From contig NZ_FNRT01000002.1 of assembly GCF_900105585.1 (NCBI RefSeq), forward strand, positions 1 to 64,000: a stretch of DNA of 64,000 nt, in the 5' to 3' direction. A model generated the notes under the pieces. It had not been told where the DNA came from and ran no database searches. It worked only from the letters and a program-made list of their open reading frames with translations. This stretch comes from Nocardioides exalbidus. GTDB lineage: Bacteria > Actinomycetota > Actinomycetes > Propionibacteriales > Nocardioidaceae. Of the stretch, positions 8,207 through 17,600 are shown piece after piece. The translations under genes were made by a program, and so were the position numbers. Every line of letters begins with the position of its first letter. Position 1 is the stretch's first letter.

Positions 8207-9451
8207 ATGCGCGTGTCCCTGGGCTCGATCGCCTGCCTCCTCCTGCTGCCGACCTTGGCCTGCCAGGCGGACGCCGAGGTCGAGTCCGGCCCGGCGCTGC
8301 CCGAGCGCTCGGCCCCTGCCGGCATGGACGAGTCCCTCCGCGACGCCGCCCTCGCGCTCGTGGAGGAGCGCGAGCAGGCGCTGGTCGACGGTGACCGCGA
8401 CGCGTTCCTCGCCACCGTCGACCCCGGTGCCGAGGCATTCGCGACGTCACAGGCGCGGTGGTGGGACAACGTCGCCCGGCTGCCGGCGACCGACTTCTCC
8501 CTCGAGCTCGGCGACGAGGGCGTGATGACGCGGATCTCGGGCGACGGGGACCTCCAGCTGCCGATCGACTTCACGATGCGTCTCGACGGCTACGACGAGC
8601 ACCCGGTCACCCAGCCCCTGATCTACACGTTCGTGGGCGACGAGGACGAGGTGCGGCTGACCAACGACCGCAACCTCCAGAGCGACGCCGCGACCGGGTG
8701 GGTGCCGGCGCCGTGGGACGTCACCACGATCACGGTCGAGGAGTCCGACGGGGTGCTGGGAGTCTTCGACGACGAGACCCGGGCTGGGTCCGACGACATC
8801 CAGGCCGACATCGTCGCCGCGCGCGACGCGATCGAGCCCCTCCTGCCGCCGTGGTCGGGACGCGTCGTGGCCTACGACATCAGCGACACCGACGCCATCG
8901 ACGACATGAGCACGATGACGATCGAGCAGACGGGTGGAGTCGCCTTCCCGGTCCTCTCACGACCGGACCGGAGGAGGGTCGCCGCATACCGCTTCGCCGT
9001 CAACCCGACCAATCTGGGAGGCGGTCTCGAGCGCGACCTGCTGATGCGTCACGAGCTCGTGCACGTCGCGCTCGCGGGGCGGGACGACTGGAGCCCCGTC
9101 TGGCTGGCCGAGGGCACCGCCGAGTACGTCGCCAGGGCCGCGACCTACTCGGTCGCCCAGCGCAGGTTCGACTACTTCTCCACGCTGGACGGCCGGCCCG
9201 GTCTACGCCTCCGCATGGGGACCGACTTCTACCAGCGGGGCGAGACGTGGCTCAACTACGAGCTCGCCGGTCTCGTGTGCGACTACCTCGCCAGCACGCG
9301 CGGCGACGACGTGCTCTGGGGCCTGATGGACACCTTCAGAGGTCGGTCCTTCGCCACGTTCGGGGAGGCGGACGACCTCCTCCGCTCGGAGCTCGGCCTG
9401 TCGTCGGGGCAGCTGCGCGATTCCGCCCTCGCATGGGCGCGGTCCGGCTGA
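8207..9451 (+). CDS. secreted lipoprotein zinc metalloprotease-like protein (HExxH)
   Basis: The 414-residue product has a lipoprotein-type signal, LLLLPTLAC, with Cys19 as the probable lipidated residue, so it should sit on the outer face of the membrane. Residues 30-200 look like an NTF2-like or stalk region rich in Asp/Glu. A zinc motif, HELVH, is at 282-286 and WLAEGTAEY supplies a third ligand, Glu302, 20 residues after the first His, the gluzincin arrangement. The substrate is unknown. The start ATG 8207 was chosen because the signal begins there and TACGCT lies 6 bases upstream; an in-frame extension back to 8039 crosses the intergenic palindrome. It converges with the nucleotidyltransferase gene, with 3 bases between stops. 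Confidence 0.75.
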   Translation: MRVSLGSIACLLLLPTLACQADAEVESGPALPERSAPAGMDESLRDAALALVEEREQALVDGDRDAFLATVDPGAEAFATSQARWWDNVARLPATDFSLELGDEGVMTRISGDGDLQLPIDFTMRLDGYDEHPVTQPLIYTFVGDEDEVRLTNDRNLQSDAATGWVPAPWDVTTITVEESDGVLGVFDDETRAGSDDIQADIVAARDAIEPLLPPWSGRVVAYDISDTDAIDDMSTMTIEQTGGVAFPVLSRPDRRRVAAYRFAVNPTNLGGGLERDLLMRHELVHVALAGRDDWSPVWLAEGTAEYVARAATYSVAQRRFDYFSTLDGRPGLRLRMGTDFYQRGETWLNYELAGLVCDYLASTRGDDVLWGLMDTFRGRSFATFGEADDLLRSELGLSSGQLRDSALAWARSG

Positions 9452-9454
9452 CCC

Positions 9455-10099
9455 TCAGCCGATCAGCTCCAGCCACCCGTGGTGCGGATCCCACCGGCGT
9501 ACGGCCTCGCGCAGCCAGTCCTGCTCGGTGGCGCCGAGAAGCGGCCAAGAGACCTCGAGGTCGGCACGGTCCTTGGGCCGGTCGAGGCGGACCTTGTGGT
9601 GCAGCACGACCTCGGGCCGCATGTAGCGGATCCCGTCGGCGGCCACCCACGTCACGTCGGCGAGCGGGGCGACGTGGTCGTCGTCGCGACGCGAGACCCA
9701 GAGGCCGTCGCGGTCCTCGGCGAGGATGCAGTCGAGGAACCACGGCGCCAGCGCGTGGTCGCGCAGCCACACCTGCCCGGCCTCCGGGTGCAGCTCGGGC
9801 CAGTCGGCGTCGAGCGGGCGCAGCATCCCGGAGCCGACGCTCCACACGTGGTGCCGCTCCCCCACCAGCTCCTGGAACGCCGGCAGGTCGCGGCGCCAGA
9901 TCACCAGGTCGATGTCGTCGTGCTCGCGCTGCTGCCCGGTGAAGGCGTCGATCGCCCACCCACCGACGACCCACCACTCGCGGTCGTAGGCCGCCATGAA
10001 GGCCGCCAGCCCGGCCGGGTCAAGCGCCTCCCACTCGCCGTACAGCCGCCGGAACGCCACCTCCTCGGCCACGTCCGCCTCCGAGGGTGTCCAGTGCAT
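9455..10099 (-). CDS. nucleotidyltransferase-fold protein (aminoglycoside adenylyltransferase-like)
   Basis: The 214-residue protein contains WWVVGGWAIDAFTG (43-55) followed by HDDIDLVIW (60-68), the glycine motif and DxD metal site of the nucleotidyltransferase superfamily as seen in ANT(2'')-like and DUF4111-like proteins. A later VVLHHKVRLDRPKDRADLE segment is also typical of these small NTases. It could transfer a nucleotide to a small molecule or be an orphan antitoxin-like NTase, but no partner toxin gene is adjacent. Resistance activity is not implied by sequence alone. The gene is monocistronic, with TAGCCT 6 bases before its ATG (leaderless), and is divergent from the HIT gene. Confidence 0.75.
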   Translation of the reverse strand: MHWTPSEADVAEEVAFRRLYGEWEALDPAGLAAFMAAYDREWWVVGGWAIDAFTGQQREHDDIDLVIWRRDLPAFQELVGERHHVWSVGSGMLRPLDADWPELHPEAGQVWLRDHALAPWFLDCILAEDRDGLWVSRRDDDHVAPLADVTWVAADGIRYMRPEVVLHHKVRLDRPKDRADLEVSWPLLGATEQDWLREAVRRWDPHHGWLELIG

Positions 10100-10105
10100 C
10101 CCCGC

Positions 10106-10111
10106 AGGCTA
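10106..10111 (-). promoter_or_regulatory. -10 box of a leaderless promoter
   Basis: Minus-strand TAGCCT lies 6 bases before the nucleotidyltransferase ATG at 10099. Confidence 0.5.
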
Positions 10112-10146
10112 GCCGGGCCCGTCCCGCCCACGGGGAGGCTGACAGG

Positions 10147-10632
10147 GTGGCCTGCGTGCACACCCACGAGCCCGACGGCTACCGCTGCCCGTTCTGCCTG
10201 ATCCAGGAGGGCGTCCACAACGACCACAACCAGCCCGAGGACGTCGTGGCCGTGACCGGTCATGCGTTCGTGCGGGTCTCGCCGCGCTGGTGGCCCGACA
10301 ACCCGGGCGGCGTGCTGGTCATCCCGCGCGCCCACCACGAGAACCTCTACGACCTCCCGGCCGAGGTCGGCCACGGCGTGTGGGACCTGGTCCAGCGGGT
10401 CGCGGTCGCGATGCGCGACACCTACCGGTGCGAGGGCATCTCCACGCGCCAGCACAACGAGCCGGCCGGGGACCAGGACGTCTGGCACCTCCACGTCCAC
10501 GTGTTCCCGCGCTTCACCGGCGACCGGCTCTACGAGCAGCACCGCCGGGCCCGCTTCGCACCACCGGAGGAGCGCCGGCCGTACGCCGACCGCCTCGCCG
10601 CGGCGCTCGGCCTCCCCCGCGACTTCGGCTGA
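10147..10632 (+). CDS. HIT-family nucleotide hydrolase/transferase
   Basis: The 161-residue protein carries the histidine triad WHLHVHVF (His114, His116, His118), whose central His attacks nucleotide alpha-phosphates in HIT enzymes. A CPFC pair near residues 14-17 could bind zinc with His residues, as in HINT/FHIT relatives. Substrates of this class are AMP-linked small molecules or dinucleoside polyphosphates; the exact one is unknown. The open frame could begin at GTG 10087, but that would run through the start of the divergent gene; GTG 10147, just before CVHTHEPDG, fits family length better (GTG 10156 is also possible). The MazG-like gene follows 14 bases downstream. Confidence 0.85.
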   Translation: MACVHTHEPDGYRCPFCLIQEGVHNDHNQPEDVVAVTGHAFVRVSPRWWPDNPGGVLVIPRAHHENLYDLPAEVGHGVWDLVQRVAVAMRDTYRCEGISTRQHNEPAGDQDVWHLHVHVFPRFTGDRLYEQHRRARFAPPEERRPYADRLAAALGLPRDFG

Positions 10633-10646
10633 GGCAGGATCGCTCC

Positions 10647-10964
10647 ATGGACTTCGAGCAGATGCAGGAGCGGGCCCGGTCGGTGCGGGCGAAGTACGCC
10701 GAGGTCGAGGCGGCGACCCACGGCCGGTCGTGGACGACCGAGGAGATCATGCTCGGCTTCCTCGGCGACGTCGGCGACCTGGCCAAGCTCGTGCAGGGCA
10801 AGGCGGGCGTGCGGCCCCGCGACGACCTCGACGAGGCGCTGGCCCACGAGCTCGCCGACTGCCTCTGGAGCGTGATGACCCTGGCCGACGCGTACGACGT
10901 CGACCTGGCCGGCGCGTTCGCCGGCACCATGGACGAGCTCGACCGGGTGCTCTCGGAGGGCTAG
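10647..10964 (+). CDS. MazG-like nucleotide pyrophosphohydrolase-fold protein
   Basis: The 105-residue single-domain protein has the all-alpha NTP-pyrophosphatase pattern: an E-rich helix with TTEEIMLGFLGDVGDLAKLVQ (about 30-50), then HELADCLWSVMTLAD (about 67-81), where acidic residues E/D in EExxE-like and ExxD positions bind metal. Such proteins hydrolyse (d)NTPs or modified nucleotides to the monophosphate. It is just downstream of the HIT protein, forming a two-gene nucleotide-handling unit. CAGGAT lies 6 bases before the ATG and might be a weak -10. Its TAG stop abuts the convergent proB stop with no spacer (10962-10967). Confidence 0.75.
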   Translation: MDFEQMQERARSVRAKYAEVEAATHGRSWTTEEIMLGFLGDVGDLAKLVQGKAGVRPRDDLDEALAHELADCLWSVMTLADAYDVDLAGAFAGTMDELDRVLSEG

Positions 10965-12116
10965 CTAGCGGGTCGGTGTCGGCTGGATCAGCGTCATCGC
11001 GTCGCGGTGGATGACCTCGCGCTCGTAGGCTGCCCCGAGGGACTCCTTCAGCTCGCCGGTCGAGCGCCCGAGGAGCGCGGGGAGCTCGTCGGCGTCGAAG
11101 TTCACCAGTCCGCGGGCCACGACCGTGCCGGCCGGGTCGAGGACGTCGACCGCGTCGCCGGCGACGAAGGAGCCGCCGACTCCGGTGATGCCGGCAGCCA
11201 GCAGCGAGGCGCCGCGCTCCACCACCGCGCGCACGGCGCCGGCGTCGAGTGTCAGGGTGCCCTGCCCGGAGGTCGCGTGCGCGAGCCAGAGCAGGCGGGT
11301 CGGACGACGCTTGCCGGTCGCCTCGAAGTGGGTGCCGACCTCGGCCCCCGAGAGGGCCGCCGCGGCCTGGTCGGCCGAGGTCAGGAGCACGTCGATCCCG
11401 GCGCCGGTCGCGATCCGCGCGGCATCGACCTTGGTCGTCATGCCGCCGGTGCCGACGCCGGACGCGCCGGCGGAGCCGATCGTCACCGTTGCGAGGTCGG
11501 CCTCGGAGTGCACGACCGGGATCAGCCGCGATCCCGCACGGCTCGGCGGGCCGTCGTAGAGGCCGTCCACGTCGGACAGCAGCACCAGCAGGTCGGCGTG
11601 CACGAGGTGCGCCACCAGGGCCGCGAGCCGGTCGTTGTCGCCGAACCGGATCTCGGAGGTGGCGACGGTGTCGTTCTCGTTGACGATGGGCACGACGCCC
11701 AGCTCGAGGAGCCGGGCGAAGGTCTGGTGGGCGTTGCGGTAGTGCGCGCGACGGGTGACGTCGTCGACGGTGAGCAGCACCTGGCCGGTCACGATCCCGT
11801 GCCGGGCGAACTCCTCCTGGTAGCGGTGGGCCAGCAGGCCCTGCCCCACCGAGGCGGCGGCCTGCTGGGAGGCGAGCGCCCGGGGGCGCTTCTTCATGCC
11901 GAGCGGCGCGAGTCCGGCCGCGATCGCTCCGGACGACACCAGGACGATCTCGGCGCCGGCGTCACGCGAGGCGGCCAGCACCTCGACGAGCTGGCGGACA
12001 CGCGCCGGGTCGATGCCGCCGGCCGCGGTCGTCAGCGACGACGAGCCGACCTTGACGACGACGCGCCGGGCGGCACGCACCAGCCCCGCACGGTCCGACC
12101 CGGCGCGGTCGTTCAC
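10965..12116 (-). CDS. proB: glutamate 5-kinase
   Basis: The 383-residue enzyme phosphorylates the gamma-carboxyl of glutamate in the first step of proline synthesis. The amino-acid kinase domain has [11 protein letters not shown] (18-28), [29 protein letters not shown] (substrate binding) and [14 protein letters not shown]-terminal PUA domain occupies roughly residues 285-370, as in full-length ProB. The start GTG at 12116 overlaps the obg stop (GTGA), so it is the distal gene of the rpmA-obg-proB run. proA, which often follows, is absent here; the next gene is convergent. The stop codon touches the MazG-like gene's stop. Confidence 0.95.
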   Translation of the reverse strand: MNDRAGSDRAGLVRAARRVVVKVGSSSLTTAAGGIDPARVRQLVEVLAASRDAGAEIVLVSSGAIAAGLAPLGMKKRPRALASQQAAASVGQGLLAHRYQEEFARHGIVTGQVLLTVDDVTRRAHYRNAHQTFARLLELGVVPIVNENDTVATSEIRFGDNDRLAALVAHLVHADLLVLLSDVDGLYDGPPSRAGSRLIPVVHSEADLATVTIGSAGASGVGTGGMTTKVDAARIATGAGIDVLLTSADQAAAALSGAEVGTHFEATGKRRPTRLLWLAHATSGQGTLTLDAGAVRAVVERGASLLAAGITGVGGSFVAGDAVDVLDPAGTVVARGLVNFDADELPALLGRSTGELKESLGAAYEREVIHRDAMTLIQPTPTR

Positions 12117-13684
12117 TCGTCGTCCTGCTCGCCACCCCAGTCGGGGTCGTCCTTGCCGCCGATCTCGTAGGACATCGGTCCGACGCCGGAGCTGCCGGTG
12201 CTGCGGTTGGGACCCTTCGACCGGCGCTCGGCGTCGAGGCGGCGCGCGACATCGGCGCGGGCCTCCTCCTCGCCCTTGGTCTCCATCGCCTCGGCGATCT
12301 CGCGGCGGCGGTCGCGGGCGGGGCGGTCCTCGCGGAACCGCTCGTCCTCGCCGCGACGGCCGAGCATCTCGGCGCCGGCCTCGATGCTGGGCTTGAAGTC
12401 GAAGACGACCGAGTTGGCCTCGCTGCCGATGAGGACGGCGTCGCCCTCCTGCGCGCCCATCTTCGCGAGCTTGAGCTCGACGCCGAGGCGGTTGAGGCGG
12501 TCGGCGAGGAACCCGACGGCCTCCTCGTTGCTGAAGTCGGTCTGGCGCACCCAGCGCTCGGGCTTGGTGCCGCGCACCCGCCACCCGTCGTCCGTGGCGA
12601 CGACCTCGAAGTCGTCGCCGCTGTCGACGGCCCTGGGCCTGAGCACGATCCGCTCGACCTCGACCTGGGGGGCGGCCGCCCGGGCGGCCCTGACGATCTC
12701 CGCCATCGCGAAGGTCAGCTCGCGCAGGCCGGCACCCGAGGCGGCACTGACCTCGAAGACCTCCAGGCCACGGCCGCGCAGCTCCTCGACCACCATGTCG
12801 GCGATGTCCTGGCCGTCCGGCACGTCGACCTTGTTGAGGGCGACCAGCCGGGGCCGGTCGTCGAGGCCGCCGTAGCGCGAGAGCTCGCCCTCGATGATGT
12901 CGAGGTCGTCGAGCGGGTTGCGCCCGGGCTCGATCGAGGCGGTGTCGACGACGTGGACCAGCGCCGCACAGCGCTCGATGTGGCGCAGGAAGTCGTGGCC
13001 GAGGCCACGCCCCTCCGCCGCACCCTCGATGAGGCCGGGCACGTCGGCGACCACGAAGGTGGTCTCGCCGGCGGTGACCACGCCGAGGTTGGGGATGAGG
13101 GTCGTGAACGGGTAGTCGGCGATCTTGGGCCGTGCCCGCGAGATGGCGGCGATCACCGAGGACTTGCCGGCGCTCGGGAACCCGACCAGGCCGATGTCGG
13201 CGACGACCTTCAGCTCGAGGCGTACGACGAGCTCGTCCCCGGGCTCGCCCAGCAGCGCGAACCCGGGGGCCTTGCGCTTGGAGGAGGCGAGCGCCGCGTT
13301 GCCGAGGCCGCCGCGGCCGCCGGCCGCGACGACCATCGTCGTGCCGTGGCCCACGAGGTCGGCCAGCACCGTGCCGTCCGCGTCCTTGACCACCGTGCCG
13401 TCGGGCACCGCGAGGGTCAGGTCCTTGCCGTTGCCGCCGTTCTTGTGGTCGCCGGCGCCCTGGCCGCCGTTGTCGGCCTTGCGCTTGGGGCTGTGGTGGT
13501 AGTCGACGAGGGTCGTGACGCTGGTGTCGACCTGCAGGATGATCGATCCACCCTCGCCGCCGTTGCCGCCGTCGGGTCCGCCGAGGGGCTTGAACTTCTC
13601 GCGCTTCACCGAGGCCACGCCGTTGCCACCCCGTCCTGCTGCGAGGTGCAGCGTGACCTGGTCGACGAACGTGGGGATGGCCAT
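12113..13684 (-). CDS. obg: GTPase Obg/CgtA
   Basis: The 523-residue essential GTPase associates with the 50S subunit and links ribosome maturation to stress and division. The glycine-rich Obg fold spans 1-158 ([25 protein letters not shown]). The G domain has GFPSAGKSS (168-176), DVPGLIEGA (214-222) and NKVD (284-287). The actinobacterial OCT domain is around 345-430 ([21 protein letters not shown]). About 90 charged residues follow ([17 protein letters not shown], ending [12 protein letters not shown]), longer than many orthologues. An AGGA Shine-Dalgarno precedes the ATG. It follows rpmA across a hairpin and overlaps proB. Confidence 0.97.
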   Translation of the reverse strand: MAIPTFVDQVTLHLAAGRGGNGVASVKREKFKPLGGPDGGNGGEGGSIILQVDTSVTTLVDYHHSPKRKADNGGQGAGDHKNGGNGKDLTLAVPDGTVVKDADGTVLADLVGHGTTMVVAAGGRGGLGNAALASSKRKAPGFALLGEPGDELVVRLELKVVADIGLVGFPSAGKSSVIAAISRARPKIADYPFTTLIPNLGVVTAGETTFVVADVPGLIEGAAEGRGLGHDFLRHIERCAALVHVVDTASIEPGRNPLDDLDIIEGELSRYGGLDDRPRLVALNKVDVPDGQDIADMVVEELRGRGLEVFEVSAASGAGLRELTFAMAEIVRAARAAAPQVEVERIVLRPRAVDSGDDFEVVATDDGWRVRGTKPERWVRQTDFSNEEAVGFLADRLNRLGVELKLAKMGAQEGDAVLIGSEANSVVFDFKPSIEAGAEMLGRRGEDERFREDRPARDRRREIAEAMETKGEEEARADVARRLDAERRSKGPNRSTGSSGVGPMSYEIGGKDDPDWGGEQDDE

Positions 13685-13712
13685 GGGATTCCTGTCAGTG
13701 GTGGTGGAACAA

Positions 13713-13746
13713 CGAAAGGGCGTCCCCGGTCAGGGACGCCCTTTCG
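13713..13746 (-). terminator. hairpin between rpmA and obg (terminator/attenuator)
   Basis: Fourteen perfectly paired bases (13713-13726 with 13733-13746, CGAAAGGGCGTCCC) enclose a 6-base loop. On the minus strand only a short mixed T-rich stretch (TTGTTCC) follows, so it may be a partial terminator that lets some transcription continue into obg and proB. Confidence 0.75.
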
Positions 13747-13784
13747 CAATCTGCGGAGTGCAGAAGTGGATCAGTGTCGCGTCG

Positions 13785-14039
13785 TCACTCGCCCGGGACG
13801 ATGTTGATCACGCGGCGGCCGCGGCGGGTGCCGAACTCGACGGCGCCGGCCTGCAGGGCGAAGAGGGTGTCGTCGCCGCCACGGCCCACGCCGGTGCCCG
13901 GGTGGAAGTGGGTGCCGCGCTGGCGCACGATGATCTCGCCCGCGCCGACGACCTGGCCGCCGAAGCGCTTCACGCCGAGGCGCTGGGAGTTGGAGTCACG
14001 GCCGTTCTTGGTGCTCGCAGCACCCTTCTTGTGAGCCAT
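13785..14039 (-). CDS. rpmA: 50S ribosomal protein L27
   Basis: The 84-residue protein begins [20 protein letters not shown], the conserved L27 N-terminus that reaches the peptidyl-transferase centre, followed by LGVKRFGGQ and [21 protein letters not shown]. There is no cleavable Firmicute-type N-extension. AAAGGA lies 8 bases before the ATG. It follows rplU by 49 bases in the standard rplU-rpmA-obg order and precedes a strong hairpin. Expression is likely high and coupled to L21. Confidence 0.98.
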   Translation of the reverse strand: MAHKKGAASTKNGRDSNSQRLGVKRFGGQVVGAGEIIVRQRGTHFHPGTGVGRGGDDTLFALQAGAVEFGTRRGRRVINIVPGE

Positions 14040-14088
14040 TGTTCAGTCCTTTGCGAACGAAGAGATGGTGGTCGACCTCGAGCGGGGC

Positions 14089-14388
14089 TCAGAGGGAGAT
14101 GTCGGTGACCTTGACCTGGGTGTACTTCTGGCGGTGACCCTGGCGCTTCTTGTAGCCGGTCTTGTTCTTGTACTTCTGGATGATGATCTTCGGGCCCTTG
14201 GTGCGGCCGGTGACCTCGACGGTCACGCTGGCCTTGTCGAGGCCGGTCGCGGTGACCTTGTCGCCATCGACGACCATCACCACGGGCAGGGTGAGGGTGT
14301 CACCAGCTGCGCCGAGCGCGTCGATCTCGATGACGTCGCCCACGGCAACCTTCTGCTGCTTGCTGCCACTGCGCACGACTGCGTACAC
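14089..14388 (-). CDS. rplU: 50S ribosomal protein L21
   Basis: The 99-residue protein begins MYAVVRSGSKQQKVAVGD and ends with the RNA-binding segment IIIQKYKNKTGYKKRQGHRQKYTQVKV, both characteristic of L21. The start is GTG at 14388, so the first residue is Met by initiation. A GAGGAGAG stretch lies 13-20 bases upstream, rather far for a ribosome binding site. The 220 bases between rne and rplU hold its leader and probably its promoter. The gene heads the rplU-rpmA unit, with obg and proB beyond the hairpin. Confidence 0.98.
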   Translation of the reverse strand: MYAVVRSGSKQQKVAVGDVIEIDALGAAGDTLTLPVVMVVDGDKVTATGLDKASVTVEVTGRTKGPKIIIQKYKNKTGYKKRQGHRQKYTQVKVTDISL

Positions 14389-14501
14389 GGCGAGTCACTC
14401 TCCTCGATACGTTCTACGGTTGAAGACGGCTGGAAGAACTGGGGTCCTGCGCACGACACCGCCTGGACTTCTGGCGAGGTGCGGCCGCCGGGCGGGCGCG
14501 C

Positions 14502-14530
14502 AGGGTGGTGTGGTGAACACCGACGGTCAA
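14502..14530 (-). promoter_or_regulatory. possible rplU promoter
   Basis: On the minus strand TTGACC (14530-14525) is followed after 17 bases by CACCCT (14507-14502). The -35 is good and the -10 is weak. It would give a leader of about 110 bases. Confidence 0.35.
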
Positions 14531-14608
14531 GAGTACGGGATCGGGTGCCGACCGGGCAAAACGACGTCGGAACGCCTCCTCACCCGCACTCCCCACCGTC
14601 GGACGGGC

Positions 14609-17600
14609 TCAGCGCTTGCGTGAGCCCTTCTTCTTGATCGGGACGTGCTCGATCGCCGGCGCCTCGGACTCCGCCTCGGCGGCCGCGTCCTCGGAACCGC
14701 TCGCGAGCGGGGTGCCGACACCCGGGTCGACGTCGACCGCGACCGGCTCCACGATGCCCGATCCCGGCGGCGTGCCGGCGTCACCGATCGGCGCCGCTGC
14801 GGACAGGGTGGCCGGCGGGCCTGCCGGCCGGCTGGCGGAGCGGCGGCGCGTACGCGTCACGACCCGCGGCTTCTCGGGCTCGGCAGGCGCCTCGACGGGT
14901 GCCTCGGCGACTGCCTCCTCCGCGGGAGCCTCGACCTCCGCGACAACCTCGACCTCGGCCGGGGCCGCAGGGGTCTCGTCGGCCGGGGTCGCCTCCTGGG
15001 TGACCTCGTCCGTGGGCTCGTCCGTGGGCGCGTCCGTCGACTCGCCCGTGGGCTCGTCCGTGGGCGCGTCCGTCGACTCGCCCGTGGGCTCGTCCGTGAC
15101 CTCGTCCGTGACCTCGTCCGTTGCCTCGTCCGTCGCCTCGTCGGCCGCCTTGTCGTGGCGGGCCATCGCGGCGACGTCCTTCGGGGACGGGGCGTGGTGG
15201 TGCTCGACCGGCTTGTCGCCGCCGTTCGAGCCGCCGTTCGAGTCGCCGTTGTCGTTCCCTTCGCCGGAGGCGCCGCGGCGGCCCCGTCGACGGCTGCTGC
15301 GACGGCCCTCGCCGGCGTCGTCGGACGACGAGCCCTTGCCGTTCGGGTCGACCGGCTGGTCCTTGATGACCACGCCGCGCCCGTGGCAGTGCTCGCAGTT
15401 CTCGCTGAACGCCTCGAGCAGGCCGGTGCCGATCCGCTTGCGCGTCATCTGCACCAGGCCGAGCGAGGTGACCTCGGCGACCTGGTGGCGGGTGCGGTCG
15501 CGGCCGAGGCACTCGACGAGGCGGCGCACGACGAGGTCGCGGTTGGACTCCAGGACCATGTCGATGAAGTCGACGACGATGATGCCGCCGATGTCGCGCA
15601 GCCGGAGCTGGCGCACGATCTCCTCGGCGGCCTCGAGGTTGTTCTTGGTGACGGTCTCCTCGAGGTTGCCCCCGGAGCCGGTGAACTTGCCCGTGTTGAC
15701 GTCGACGACCGTCATCGCCTCGGTGCGGTCGATGATCAGCGAGCCGCCCGAGGGTAGCCAGACCTTGCGGTCGAGGCCCTTGTGGATCTGCTCGTCGATC
15801 CGGTAGGTCGAGAACACGTCGCCGGCGCCGTTGCGCTCGTACTTCTCGACGCGCTCGGCGAGGTCGGGCGCCACCGACTCGACGTAGCCGCGGACGGTGT
15901 TCCAGGCGTCGTCTCCCTCGATGACGAGCTTGGAGAAGTCCTCGGTGAAGAGGTCTCGCACCACCTTGAGCGTGAGGTCGGGCTCGCCGTAGAGCAGCTG
16001 CGGGCCGGAGCCCTTGTTGGAGGACTTCTTCTCGATCTCCTCCCAGCGCGACTTGAGCCTCTCGACGTCGCGGGTGAGCTCCTCCTCGCTCGCGCCCTCG
16101 GCCGCGGTGCGCACGATGACGCCGGCGGTGTCCGGGACGATCTCCTTCAGGAGGGTCTTGAGGCGGTTGCGCTCGGTGTCGGGGAGCTTGCGTGAGATCC
16201 CGGAGGTGGTGCCGTCCGGGACGTAGACGAGGAAGCGGCCGGCGAGGCTGACCTGGCTCGTGAGGCGGGCGCCCTTGTGGCCGATCGGGTCCTTGGTGAC
16301 CTGCACCAGGACCATCTGGCCGCTGGAGAGCACCGACTCGATCTTGCGGGGCTGGCCCTCCTTGTGGCCGAGCGACTGCCAGTTGACCTCACCCGCGTAG
16401 AGCACGGCGTTGCGGCCCTTGCCGATGTCGATGAAGGCGGCCTCCATGGACGGCAGGACGTTCTGCACGCGTCCGAGGTAGACGTTGCCGATCAGCGAGG
16501 TCTGCGACTCGCGGGCGACGTAGTGCTCGACGAGGACGCGGTCCTCGAGGACACCGATCTGGGTGAGGTCGTGGCGCTGGCGGATCACCATCACGCGGTC
16601 GACCGACTCCCGGCGGGCGAGGAACTCGGCCTCGCTCACGATCGGGGCGCGGCGACGGCCGGCCTCGCGGCCCTCGCGGCGACGCTGCTTCTTCGCCTCG
16701 AGCCTGGTCGAGCCGGACACGGCCGTGATCTGGTCCTCGGCGGAGCGGCGGCTGCGGACCCGGGTGACGGTGTTGGGCTCGTCGTCGTCCGAGGCGGCGT
16801 CGTCGCCGGCGCGGCGACGCCGGCGGCGGCGGCGCGAGGTGCCGTCGCCGTCACCGTTGCCGTTGCCGTTCGCGCTGCCGTTCGCGTCACCGTTGTCGGA
16901 GGTCGCGGAGTCGCCGTCGGAGTCGGCGTCGGCGGCCTCGCCTGCGTCGTCGGAGGAGTCGGCGTCGCCGTCCTGCGACCCGTCCTGCCCCGAGTCCGAG
17001 GACTTCCGGCGGCGACGGCCGCCGCGGCGGCGACGACGACGGGCGGGGCCCTCGTCGTCGGCGTTGTCGTCGGCGTTGTCGTCGGTGCTGTCGTCGGAGG
17101 AGCCGTCGGTGTCCTCGTCGGACGAGTCGTCGGAGGAGTCGGTCGCGGCCTCGGTGGGCTCGACGCTCTCGCCGTCGGTCGGGTCGGTGGCCTCCTCGTC
17201 GGCGGCCTCGTCGTCGGGGGTGAGCTCGGCGGGCTGCTCGACGGCCTGGTCGGCCTTCTTGCCGCGCTTGCCGGACGACTTCTTGCCGGACGACTTCTTC
17301 GCGGCGGACTTCTTGGCGGCGGCCTTCTTCGCCGGAGCGGCGGCCTCGTCGGCGCCGTCGACGGACGCCTCGACGGTCGGCTCGCCGGTGGTGTCGGTGG
17401 CCGTCTCGACGGGCACGGGCGTGGGCCGCTTGCGGGCGCGTCGGGTGGTCGTGGTGACGACCGGCGCCTGGAAGAGGACGGCGTGGCCGGTGGCATCGTC
17501 GGCCGGAGCCTCGTCGGCAGGGCCCTCGCCCTCCGCGACGACCGGCTCGGGCGACGCGGTCTTCTTCGCCGCGGACTTCCTGGCGGCGGTCTTCTTCGCC

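Noticed and set aside
9455..10099. Antibiotic-resistance gene call for the ANT-like nucleotidyltransferase
   Set aside because: Only the general nucleotidyltransferase motifs are present; substrate cannot be inferred, so resistance was not claimed.
10087..10146. N-terminal extension of the HIT protein from GTG 10087
   Set aside because: It would overlap the start and -10 of the divergent nucleotidyltransferase gene and adds residues foreign to the family.
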